In this document: piece by piece, positions 21,913-30,705 of the stretch
Layout of the letters: every line of letters begins with the position of its first letter
Position numbering within the stretch: position 1 is the stretch's first letter
Source: Platycnemis pennipes
Lineage: Eukaryota; Arthropoda; Insecta; Odonata; Platycnemididae
Direction: 5' to 3'
Length of the DNA: 64,000 nucleotides
Assembly: GCA_933228895.1 (NCBI GenBank)
Contig: OW121852.1
Location: 61,546,872 to 61,610,871, forward strand
The notes under the pieces: model-generated
The model's input: only the letters and a program-made list of their open reading frames with translations
The model's database searches: none
What the model was told of the DNA's origin: nothing
Position numbers and translations under genes: made by a program

Positions 21913-21978
21913 GAACCTAAGGGAAAAACAAGCAATACCACCCTTCGTGAACTACGCAGAGTATTAACAGAATTTTAA
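21913..21978 (+). CDS. Orphan terminal-exon-like ORF
   Basis: A strong acceptor (CCCCTTTTTTGTTTAG) is followed by an open 21-codon stretch, EPKGKTSNTTLRELRRVLTE plus F, then TAA. It looks like a final coding exon. It fits neither the CDKAL1 tail (already stopped at 19699) nor the CLUAP1 start. It could be an alternative last exon of CDKAL1, a remnant of another gene, or chance. No family recognised. Confidence 0.25.
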   Translation, partial: EPKGKTSNTTLRELRRVLTEF

Positions 21979-22510
21979 CAGAGAAAAACATTTGTTTTGA
22001 CTGGAACGAGTCTATATACAGAGTCGCACTTTCCACCCGTGCTTTGTTTGGCATCAATGACAGAATTAATTTTAAATGTCGCGCCTATTGATTCGCGCGA
22101 GGTTGTTTTCATACACTCGGTTTAATTTTTAGATTTATGCACCGTGGGTAATTTGCCAGGAACAGTTATGACTTTTCTTCAATAGTTAACTGTGAGATAT
22201 TTTCCAAAAATTTGAGGGATCTGAAGGCATGAAAATCAGACCACTCAAAAATTACACCAAGTGACGATATGATGGACGATACGAACTAACAATTTCTCAT
22301 ACTAAAGCCAGGACAGCCATATCTACAAAACAAAAGACTAAAGGAACTTACATTTGAACGCGTTATTTTGTGCCTTTCGCAGTTCTATTCTTAACATATT
22401 CCCGTCCGCTATGACATATAGGGATTTAAGAAGTAAGATGTTAACAATTTGTAACTTGTGAAATTGTATTCCTTGATCAATCTATATTCCTGCCTTGTTT
22501 TTTCACATAG

Positions 22511-22707
22511 ATTTTACAGAAATGATGAGGTCCTTGGGTTACCAACGTTTGATATCTTTCGACAGTTTTCGTAAGCCAAATTTTCCTCTTGTGGCAGAAA
22601 TATTAGTGTGGTTGATCAAAAGATTCGACCCTGAAAGTCTGTTGGAGATGGATACGTCCACAGAAGCTGAGAGGGTCGCATTTATTCGTGCAGCTGCAGA
22701 ATTTTTG
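22511..22707 (+). CDS. CLUAP1: CLUAP1 (IFT38) second coding exon, CH-like domain
   Basis: CLUAP1 (IFT38, DYF-3, qilin) is a subunit of the IFT-B complex that moves cargo along ciliary axonemes. Its N-terminal calponin-homology-like domain contacts other IFT-B proteins. This 197 nt exon has acceptor TTTTTTCACATAG, enters after one codon base, and leaves at phase 0 (donor GTATTG). The translation FTEMMRSLGYQRLISFDSF, then PLVAEILVWLIKRFDPES and RVAFIRAAAEFL, matches the family's N-terminal domain closely. The family starts about 8 residues earlier, so a tiny first exon ending in A (giving Asn) must lie upstream; it was not located. An in-frame ATG at 22495 lies in the intron side and is not the true start. 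Confidence 0.95.
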
Positions 22708-22856
22708 GTATTGTCATTATATTTTTCCTGAGATAGAAACTTTGTGTGGTGTCATAAATATCATATAATTTTCGATATTTAATTAATACCAAGACGCTCA
22801 AATCTTCTTGCTCCTGTTACAGTGCCACATTGAAACAACTTAAATTTTTTTCGCAG

Positions 22857-23036
22857 GCCGTCAAAGCTCGAGTGAAACTTAATACTAAGTGGCTCTATCA
22901 AGCTGATAATTACGCCGTGAAAGAGCTGTTAAAGCCCACCCTTCTCCTGTATAATGCACATAAAAGCAACAACAGTGTAAAGCCCCCAAAAGAAAAGGAT
23001 GCTGGCTATACTCATGCAGTACAGTTCGAAGCAAAG
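22857..23036 (+). CDS. CLUAP1: CLUAP1 exon 3
   Basis: 180 nt, phase 0 at both ends, acceptor TTTTTTCGCAG, donor GTAAAG. The translation [20 protein letters not shown] then [14 protein letters not shown] continues the CH-like domain. The [19 protein letters not shown] block is the family signature. It is followed by a polar, family-variable stretch, [16 protein letters not shown]. Only 149 bp separate it from the previous exon. Confidence 0.96.
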
Positions 23037-23104
23037 GTAAAGACCATATTTCTATTGGCCTCTTTACGGTGCTACACGTACTACTGATCCTCATTCTGTT
23101 TCAG

Positions 23105-23200
23105 ATCAATGATCTAAAGAGAGCGAAAGATCTTTCATCGAGGATCACTTCTCATGGTGCGGCTCTGTATGAGTTGCTGGGGTTGGAACCAAAGCTTAAG
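23105..23200 (+). CDS. CLUAP1: CLUAP1 exon 4
   Basis: 96 nt, phase 0 at both ends; acceptor TTCTGTTTCAG, donor GTACTT. It encodes INDLKRAKDLSSRITSHGAA then LYELLGLEPKLK, the helix linking the CH-like domain to the coiled coil (family pattern ITSxGAxLYDLLGxE). The following intron of 6.9 kb holds a fold-back repeat, Penelope-like pieces, a CR1-like LINE and a SINE. Confidence 0.96.
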
Positions 23201-23329
23201 GTACTTTTATTTAATTACAATATCATTGTCTTACGCCATTATTGTATTAGAACATCCCCTAGTAACATAATTAATGCTCACAATATGCTGAGCAAGCAAA
23301 AATGTCCGGTAATGATATGCTCGAAATGT

Positions 23330-23730
23330 CCCTGGTGAAAATAAACCGTGACAGACAATGTGACAGAAGCGTGAACACAGTGTGCTTAGAATGTGACAAG
23401 AGTGTGATTGCAGTGTGCATACACCGTGACAAAAGCGTAAATTGGGACTCGAAAGCGTGTAGAAAGCGTGATAGACACTGTGACTAATACCCATGTACAG
23501 TGTGCTGCACATTGTGGTCACACTGTCCATCACGCTTTGAAGGGAGCACAGTGTACATACACTGTGACTAATACACCTGCACAGTGTGATACACATTGTG
23601 GTCACACTGTCCATCACGCTTTGAAGGGAGCACACTGTGCGCACAGTGTACATACACTGTGACTAATACACTTGCACAGTGTGATACACATTGTTGTCAC
23701 ACTGTCTGTCACGGTTTATTTTCACCAGGG
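23330..23730. mobile_element. 401 bp fold-back element with internal tandem repeats
   Basis: Ends CCCTGGTGAAAATAAACCGT and its inverse ACGGTTTATTTTCACCAGGG are perfect over at least 20 bp; with GACAGACA.TGTGACA the arms reach about 37 bp. Inside are two to three copies of an 80-95 bp unit (CACAGTGTGATACACATTGT, then CACACTGTCCATCACGCTTT and GAAGGGAGCACA), itself rich in CACAGTGTG palindromes. No ORF of meaning. It is a non-autonomous DNA transposon of unknown superfamily in a CLUAP1 intron. Confidence 0.8.
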
Positions 23731-24849
23731 GTGCTGGAAACATTATGCAAAATGTTTTGAGCATGTTGTCGAAATGATATATTTGACAAAACATGCTGAG
23801 CATGTTTCAACTATGTTTTGTAGCATGTTTAATCTATCACATTGTGTTCATGGTATCGGAGGAAGAAAAGTCTGAAAAGCAAATTAAATAGAAGAAATTT
23901 GAACTTTGATACCAGTGTTTCAGTCAAAAATGTACCATTTACTACTGTCACCTTTTAACTGCTATATCGGTATCTAAGTTTGATTTGCTTCCATTTAATT
24001 AGCTATCTGGACTTTTCTTCATCCGAATAAAATAGAATCTTCAGCTAGATGTTTCAAAATTAGAAGACCTTTGGTCATTGTACTGACTGTATTTCATCTG
24101 AAGTTAGTTGCAAGATACATCTATCCGTAATGTTATACTTCTGCTCATCCTTTCCACAGGTGATAAGTAAAGTACCCATAATTGCGACTACCCTGGCTTC
24201 CTACACCCATGTAGTCCTACTTTAATTATCATGACTTTCAGGAAGTGATTTTAAAATGAAGCAGCTGTAGATTTAATTAAGTATTTATTAGTACTCCTTC
24301 AAAAGTCAATGATTTCATTCACTTATGATCCGTACTTCATAAAATATACGTTTCAGCTCACCAGGCATCATCTCAAGAAAAACCAATGTCACAACACATG
24401 GCACGAGAATACATGATAGCTCTTGCCTGCTGCACAACACCAACAATTCAACTTCATTTTTTTGTTCTGCATATTTAATAACCAATGGTAATTTTAATCC
24501 ACCTTTGTCTCAGTAATGAAACTACATTTTCCCAAGCAGAAGTTCTTTTAAATTGTTTCAGTGCTCATCACTACACTTAGGTTAAGAGTTATTCCATGTC
24601 AGTTCATCCAGCCCATGACACACACTGACTCGGATTTTTATGAAATTTGTGTCACTAGCTACTGTCACCAATTTAATAATCCATGTAAAATATTTCCACT
24701 CTCACCCTCATAGTTTGCAAGATATGAGGGGTCAAAGTTTGGGAAGTTTGCTCAGAAGTGCCAGTAGTGGGATTCAACTTTCAGAGGGCACGAGGTAAAA
24801 ATTCATAGCTCAGTAACCAATTAATTTGATATTCAAAGGTAGGTATTAC

Positions 24850-26094
24850 AGTATTAAATGACTTGGGTTTCAAATGACAACACCATCATCAGAGACAAAC
24901 CCAAAAGCTTAAATATAGAACAATAGATTTTTGGTAGATGTTACATTAACATCAGATTACTTAAAAATTCAGAATTCACGACTGTGAATAAGACAAGTAA
25001 ACAAATAAAATGACACACTTCATGATTTCAATATTTTGATGGTCTCTGCCACCTTCTTTAAGGAAGAGAAGAGAAGTTTGTGGAAAGAAGAGGATATGTG
25101 TGAATATGGGAGTGTGGAAAAAGAGGAGAGGGAAAGGGGTGTGAGAGAAAAAAAGTGGGTGAATGACTGGGGGATAGGAGGGCGAGTGTTTGCGATTAAG
25201 GCCTGGTGAGTGAAAAGATTGGAAGGTATGAGGGCTTGCTCTAGAGTATCAAGTTGGTGTGGGGAGGCTGACGGAGGCAGGGAAGTGAGTATGCCAACTT
25301 GAAAACAGTCATCAAAGTTTGAATTGTGCGATGTGGCATGTGTGGTAATGGGAAGAGAAGATTATTGGAAGGAAGGATTGTTGCAGGAGTGATGGCCATT
25401 CTTGTGGATGCTATGGCAGGTGGCAGAGAGGCTGGAAGAAGGAAGTCATGGTTTTTAGTGGTGTTGGAGAAGGAGGGAAAGGAAATGAAAAGAAATTTTT
25501 TGAGAAGAGGCTGTATGATGAGGATGGGGCAAGTTTTGCATCTCGTGCAGTTGCAGATGGAAGCTGGTGATTTAGTAGGGGAATGAGATTTGGATGGGTT
25601 TGGTGGATTTGAAAATAGCAAGGAGGTTAAGGGCTCGTTTGAAGGTGAGAGATGGGCATTCAGGGAATGTGGACGATGGTCAGGTTGTCGGTGAGGATTG
25701 GTAAAGGTCTTTGAGAGTGTGTTTGAGGGACTGAAAACCAGGGAAATAAGTTGTGTGGAGAAAAAGAGGTTGTTTCTACTGTTGCTGGGAAGGATTTGGG
25801 GAGTAGTTTTTTAAGGGATTTTTTGTTGAGAAGGGGTTCTGGGTATCCTCTTCAGAGGAGGGACTCATGTACGCTAGAAAGGAATTTGTAAAGAGAGTCG
25901 GGGTTATTTCAAATGCAGTGTCCTCTGATGGAAAGAGCATAAGTACATTGTAGACCTTTTGGCATAGTAGAGATGGCAGCTATTGTAATGGAAATATTGT
26001 CATCACTGACATTCGATGGATTACTGTAGCTGATACTTTGGAGTGTTATGTTAAGAAGTGGGACCAGGAGACCGAAATAAATAATGTGGTTCAT
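24850..26094 (-). mobile_element. Penelope-like element, 3' part (RT thumb, linker, GIY-YIG relic)
   Basis: On the minus strand, out of frame in places, the blocks run in the order: SNPSNVSDDNISITIAAIS with RGYPEPLL (RT thumb region of Penelope-like elements) at 26094-25800; CNCTRCKTCPIL (the RCxTCP linker motif) near 25540; and SHNSNFDDCFQVGILTSLPP with DTLEQALI (the tail of the GIY-YIG endonuclease domain) at 25330-25230. The GIY-YIG core itself is unreadable. A hammerhead-like core follows at 24867-24892. The assignment rests on motif order, not on a long match. Confidence 0.45.
24867..24892 (-). ncRNA. Hammerhead-like core, probable relic
   Basis: The minus strand reads CTGATGA, 14 nt, then GAAAC: both invariant hammerhead core boxes at correct order and distance. 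The stem II candidate (TG...CA) is weak, and the sequence after GAAAC (CCAAGTC) lacks a clean NUH cleavage site. It lies just 3' of the Penelope-like fragment, where such ribozymes occur. Confidence 0.3.
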
Positions 26095-27473
26095 CTAAAG
26101 GTATCAAACTTTGGCATGAAACACATTGTAAAGGACATATTTTCAATAATGAAGCCCATTGCCACAGCATTGGACAAGGTGCAATAAATAGCTGTGCAAT
26201 TGGTATAGGGAGGGCCTGGAACATTAATATTTCCCAGCTTTGAGGAGCCTATGATAATAGCTTTGGTTTTAGCACAGTTTAAGACTAGGTAATTATTTTC
26301 AACCCAGTTGGATATGGAGACAGTATCTTCATTCACTTTTTCAGTAGTGTTTCCGAGGTCATGAGGAAGACAATGTCTATAAATTTGCAAATCATCTGCG
26401 TATAGCATATATTTACAGTGCTTTAATTTATCAGGAAGATCAAGGAGATGCATGGAAAATAGCATAGGTCCCAGTACCAAACCTTGAGGAACACCGCAGG
26501 TGACATCATGCCATTTGGATAGTTTCCCACTAGTCTTTGACAGCTTGGCGGCACCCAATAAGGTAGTCGTGGAACCAGTTTAGTACGGAACAGGAAAAAT
26601 TTAGACACATCATTTTTTTGTGTAAGCTTTAAGTGGTTAACACGGTCAAAAGTTTTGCTAAAATCAAATAGCACTAAAACAGTGACCATTTTCTTATCAA
26701 TTGCACCCCGTACATCATCAATGACTTTTAAAAGGGCAGACTGGGTATTGAAACCCTGGTGAAAACCAGATTGAAATGGGTCCAATATTTTCTTAACAGT
26801 CAAATAATTTGCAGTTTGTTGATACACAATTCGCTCGAGAACCTTAGATATTGCACACAGAATGGATATTGGACGGAAATCGGAAGGAGAAAATGGTTTT
26901 TTAACTTTGTTGATCGGTCGAACTAAAGCAGTTTTCCAACAGGAGGGATATTTAGAGGAAGAGAGCGAGTAATTAAAAATATCAAGTATGGCAGGCATGG
27001 TTAAAGCTAAGGATTTTTTAATGCCATCAATGGGGATAGCATCAGTACCTGTAGCTTTGGATTTAGAGTATGCAAGGAATTTCAGTAGAACTTCTGGGGT
27101 AACATGTTCAATGTAAAAGTTGGTGTCACTAAACGGGCTAGTTGGGGACTGTGACTGTGGCATTACCTGACAGTGAAGAAGAAGCAGAGGTGAAGTAATC
27201 ATTCAGTTGGCCTAGCAAAAGGTTTAATGGGATGAAGTGCTGCTTATTGGAGATAAGACCAAGTTGGCGTAGTTGCTTCCATACTTGATTTGGCTCGTGC
27301 AGATGGGACAAACGAGAGGAATTATAGCAATGCTTTGCCTGGACTATCAAAGTTTTAACTTTGTTTCTCATAGTTTTACATTTATCATGATAGACAACAT
27401 TCCCCGTACGAAGTAAGGGTATCGTAAGACGATTTCTTTCCTTGATATTTTTCCAAATTTCATAAGTAAACAA
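26091..27473 (-). pseudogene. CR1-like LINE reverse transcriptase
   Basis: Minus strand. The pre-RT region (FTYEIWKNIKERNRLTI) lies at 27473-27138. RT fingers and palm lie at 27202-26600, with DAIPIDGIKKSL, PISILCAISKVLERIV, DPFQSGFHQGFNTQSALLKV and VLFDFSKTFDRVNH (motif A Asp kept). After a frameshift, GVPQGLVLGPMLFSMHLLDL and YADDLQIY (motif C, both Asp kept) follow at 26500-26390. The copy is split over at least three frames, so inactive. The endonuclease that should precede it is missing; a separate endonuclease piece of similar type is at 56965-57870. Confidence 0.88.
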
Positions 27474-27559
27474 TGGTGTGGCATGGTACCTGGGGTAGAC
27501 AGTCTTAACAGAGACTGTAAAAAGCTTTCGGGATTCTTCCGCGTTGTCATTGTGTAAAA

Positions 27560-27601
27560 TGGCGACGTTTCCCCCACTGTACTGCGGTCGTCCTCAGGCC
27601 A
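27560..27601 (-). ncRNA. Putative hammerhead ribozyme of Penelope type
   Basis: The minus strand reads TGGC-CTGAGGA, a 19 nt stem II region (CGACCGC...GTGGGG), then GAAAC-GTC-GCCA. This contains the invariant CUGANGA and GAAA boxes, a minimal stem III, a GUC cleavage triplet and a closing stem I (TGGC/GCCA, 4 bp). Penelope-like retroelements are known to carry such minimal hammerheads near their repeats. It lies about 30 bp 3' of a GIY-YIG coding fragment on the same strand, which is the expected place. Confidence 0.65.
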
Positions 27602-27632
27602 GGCTGAAGTGAAAATGCTCCGAAGTTGACGC

Positions 27633-28043
27633 TTATTTATACTTGTCTTCTGAGGTGGCCGCTGCTCGCTGATTGGCTGTTGGTGTTCGTGTGAATACTC
27701 GTTTCCACGTGTTGGAGAGTGGGTAGCTGTCCTCTCTATTCATATTGTTGGGCCTCTTGGAAATTTCAACTGCTTCCCTTATAATTCTAGGGAAATATCG
27801 CTTTTCCCTCGAGAGGATTTTTGGTTCCATTAAATTCACGGAATGGTTTGGTTCCATCGAAACGTGCTCCGCAATAGCCGATTTCTCCCCTTGTCCGTTT
27901 CTGAGGGCCCGTGAGTGTTCTTTCATTCGGCATTGTACAGCTCTCTTTGTTTGCCCTACGTAGGATTTTCCACAGCTGCAGATGACCTCGTAAACGCCTT
28001 CGTGGATTTCGGGCGGGAGGCGTTCCTTCACTCTGATACACAC
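27633..28043 (-). pseudogene. Penelope-like GIY-YIG endonuclease fragment
   Basis: 136 open codons on the minus strand. EGVYEVICSCGKSYVGQTKR, then QCRMKEHSRALRNG and SAIAEHV, is a GIY-YIG nuclease domain in the form found at the C terminus of Penelope-like polyproteins: Y in VYE, YVGQTKR with the catalytic Arg, and the CSCG cysteines. The tail ends at a stop at 27633. No RT is attached, so this is a 5'-truncated insertion that separates the CR1-like RT from ORF1. Confidence 0.8.
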
Positions 28044-28096
28044 TTACGGGCCCTCAGAAACGGACAAGGGGAGAAATCGGCTATTGCGGAGCACGG
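27866..28096. repeat. Inverted repeat of about 50 bp made from GIY-YIG sequence
   Basis: Segment 27866-27914 (TGCTCCGCAATAGCCGATTT then CTCCCCTTGTCCGTTTCTGA) recurs as its exact reverse complement at about 28047-28095. The second arm is an inverted duplication of 5' endonuclease sequence at the truncation point. This pattern is typical of twin-priming or snap-back during target-primed reverse transcription. Confidence 0.8.
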
Positions 28097-28135
28097 CACA
28101 TTTTACCTTTTGCCCGATGGGTACGGATGAAGGTC

Positions 28136-28975
28136 TCAGGAGTGCATGAGCGGAGGAAACAGACAGATAATAGGAGGTCGAACGTCACCAGTATCCTGAG
28201 ATCCTCTGCGAGTATTGACTGGGTAGGTGTAGTTGATGACCTCAACAGCTAATTCAAAACCCATAGCCTGGCCAATTTTACACACTAATGAGTCAACATT
28301 TGCAGCATCTTCGACCGGAACCCCATGAATTTCCACGGAGTTTTTAAGGGAATCTTGTTCGGCATGGTTAACCCAGGCTTCAAGTTCAGATACAAGATTC
28401 TTGAGAGTGGTGGTTTCGCTAACGGCTGATTTCAATTCTTTACTTAGCTGAGCCACAGATTCTTTCATGTTAGCAAGGATTGTGACATGTTCACTTAGAG
28501 TAACCTGCGTTTGAGAAACCAGTTTCTCAAGTTCACATTGCTCACTTTGCAGAGATTTCATACGTTCCAGTATCTCAGTCAGCATCACCGCGGAAGGGCC
28601 ACTTGGGGCAGCAACTGCTGAAGGTTTTAACGGAGTATTTTCCCCTCTGGCAATACGTTGATTGGTGAGGCATGACCCACAATTCCAAGTCTGCTGAAGT
28701 TCTTCAAGCACTTGCTCATCTTTTGCTGACATTGCAACGCAATCAGAGTGGTAAAATTCATTACAGAGGGCACAATTTAGGGACTTTTTATCCCATTTCA
28801 CAGCCAAAGAGCACCTCGGGCAGTTAGGCATTGCATTACTCACACGGGTAGAAGAGCCCATGAAAACAGGTTTGCTAATAAACAGGTCACACAAACTCAC
28901 ACGAGTAGAAGAGCTTGCGAAAACAGGTCTGCTCACAACAAGACCCAGAGACTGACTGTGAGGGAAAGGAGGCAA
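28136..28975 (-). pseudogene. CR1-group LINE ORF1 (PHD finger, coiled coil)
   Basis: 279 open codons on the minus strand. From about residue 50: CPRCSLAVKWDKKSLNCALC, then EFYHSDCV and WNCGSCL, a C4HC3-type PHD-like zinc finger. Residues 130-210 form a heptad-rich coiled coil (LKSLQSEQCELEKLVSQTQV and following). Residues 215-260 (NSVEIHGVPVEDAANVDSLV) look like the C-terminal domain common in CR1/L2 ORF1 proteins. ORF1 is an RNA chaperone of the retrotransposition particle. It stops at 28136, near the Penelope-like insertion. Confidence 0.8.
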
Positions 28976-29219
28976 GGAGGGAATAAATTAGAACAAAGGT
29001 CGAATAGAAACGCTCACAACAAAACTCGATCAGCAATTAGATAGAAGGGCAGCAGGGCCAGACGAGGAAACGCTAAAGGAAATAGCGAAAAGAGTGAGGA
29101 AAGATGGTATCCAGGCACCCAGTGGATCTCAGATGATGGGAATGACAAATTTAAGAAGACCAAGTTTCAACAGGAGAGGTGGATCAAGGCCAATCAGATA
29201 CATCTTCGAACTGAAGGAA

Positions 29220-29445
29220 TATCATGACTTGTCGAATAGCTCAATTGGCCGAGGTCCTGGTCAGAAATCAGGGTTCGAGTCCCAGTCAAAAGTTGATTTT
29301 TTCCTTGTGAAAGTTCTGCTGTTTTGCATTTCAGCAGCTGACTCCACTAAGCTTTTTGCAGTTAGGTTGCAAACCTTAAAGAGCCCTGAGGTTTTAACTG
29401 GAGTTCATGGGTTCACATCTGGGAGAGTTCTCCTTGGACGCATCT
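29220..29445 (+). mobile_element. tRNA-derived SINE, same family as 6190-6381
   Basis: Head with A-box-like TAGCTCAATTGGCCGAGG and B box GGGTTCGAGTCCC. The body (GATTTTTTCCTTGTGAAAGT, CATTTCAGCAGCTGACTCCA, TTTTTGCAGTTAGGTTGCAA) is collinear with the minus-strand copy at 6190-6381. Transcription by pol III from the internal boxes is expected for the family. Confidence 0.75.
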
Positions 29446-30126
29446 AGTTGAATCCAAACTGTGTAATTTTCTGGGTTAAAGATCTTTCTGGTAACTACCG
29501 ATGGCACAGGGGGAGGAATTGGACATTTAAATTGATCGATGAATTTCATGTCCTGTCAGGCTTCGTAAACTATGCCCTCACCTAATAAACTAACCATTGA
29601 GTTGAACACTTCTGGTGTGGTATTTGGTATTTACATTGGTTTGTTGGCAAGAGTACAGTTCTCCTATTCCAAAGATCCAGGTTTAAATCTAGCCATGGAG
29701 TTCTACTTGAGTACAATGTGAAGAGCACTTCAGTTCAGAACTCCATCTATCAAATGGAATCTTGAAAAGTGGACCCCTTGATGCCTTTAGTGAAGAGAAG
29801 TCAGATGGAATTATTGCTGTTATCTAAAACTTAGTTTAATCATTGTTGTTATTATTTTTATAATTTTGTCTTGAAATCAGAGAAATATGATGTGATCTTT
29901 GTATTATTTTACAAGTGTTGTTCTTCAAAATTTATGACCTCCTTTGAATTGTCATTGGAAATTTATTTTCATTTATCTACCTCTCGGTTCATCATTGTGC
30001 TTGCTTCTTTGTTGCCTTGTCTGCTATTCTCTCATGGATTACCATCCATAGAATCTGGGCTTCATTTGCATTGTTCATTGATAGCCTATTTTTTTACAAT
30101 TTCTGCAATTGTCTTAATTTTTCTAG

Positions 30127-30344
30127 GAACTTCGTATACCTGGAGCAACCAGATCGCCTGACACAGCTGATGCAGAAATTGCACTGCGGGAAGCTTTGAA
30201 ATCCATGAGGGCTGAAATAACACGAGTAGAAGAGTTGACAAAGGAGGCTTTAGTAACTGCATCATCACTGGAGGCAAAAGTAGAGAGAAAAAAACAAGAT
30301 CTTGAGCGTGGTCGGAAGCGGCTAGATGCATTGAAGAAAGTGAG
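30127..30344 (+). CDS. CLUAP1: CLUAP1 exon 5 (coiled coil)
   Basis: 218 nt, enters at phase 0 after TTTTTCTAG, leaves at phase 2 (AG|GTGAGG). The translation ELRIPGATRSPDTADAEIAL, then REALKSMRAEITRVEEL and ASSLEAKVERKKQDLERGRK with RLDALKKVR, is the central coiled coil of CLUAP1 (family pattern LEAKIEKRKxELERNxKRL). The 6.9 kb upstream intron is filled with retroelements, all on the opposite strand except the SINE. Confidence 0.96.
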
Positions 30345-30577
30345 GTGAGGCCTCCCTTGGTTTTGTTCCTGTTTAGGAATTGACTGCCTGGACATAGTGT
30401 ACTGACTCCCTGAAATTTATTGTGTGAGTAATCTCATCACAAGGAGCTTAAGCTGAATATCAGTTAAAGATGATCTTTTTCATTATGGAAATGAAGTTCT
30501 CACAATCTGTAGAGTTTTTCCAATAATTGTTGGTCAGTTGAGAATCCTTGCTTGGTATTACCATTATCGTGAGGAAC

Positions 30578-30665
30578 TTTCCATGGGGATTGAGTTGGTG
30601 CCTTGGCTAGAGAATTGGCCTCCCATCCCGAAGGTGTGGGTTGGAATCTCAGCCATGGCAGGTTT
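30578..30665 (+). mobile_element. tRNA-like SINE head
   Basis: GTTGGTGCCTTGGCTAGAGA and then GTGTGGGTTGGAATCTC resemble a tRNA A box and B box at the right spacing. The body is short and ends close to the Tigger element at 30706. The family differs from the 29.2 kb SINE; it resembles the head of the 37.7 kb SINE (GGCTAGAG...TGGCCTCCCA). Confidence 0.55.
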
Positions 30666-30705
30666 TCCACTGGTAAATTGGTAAAGATGGGAATAAAAGG
30701 AAATA

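Noticed and set aside
22217..22260. First CLUAP1 exon (ATGAAAATCAGACCACTC...)
   Set aside because: The peptide faintly resembles the N terminus, but there is no GT donor at the needed phase and a stop follows.
23330..23730. CRISPR-like or satellite array
   Set aside because: Only two to three long units inside inverted ends and eukaryotic context; it is a transposon interior.
25241..25621. 126-codon minus ORF and 86-codon + ORF as host genes
   Set aside because: The + ORF is the antisense of a decayed Penelope-like region, and the minus ORF is one frame of that region with motifs continuing in other frames.
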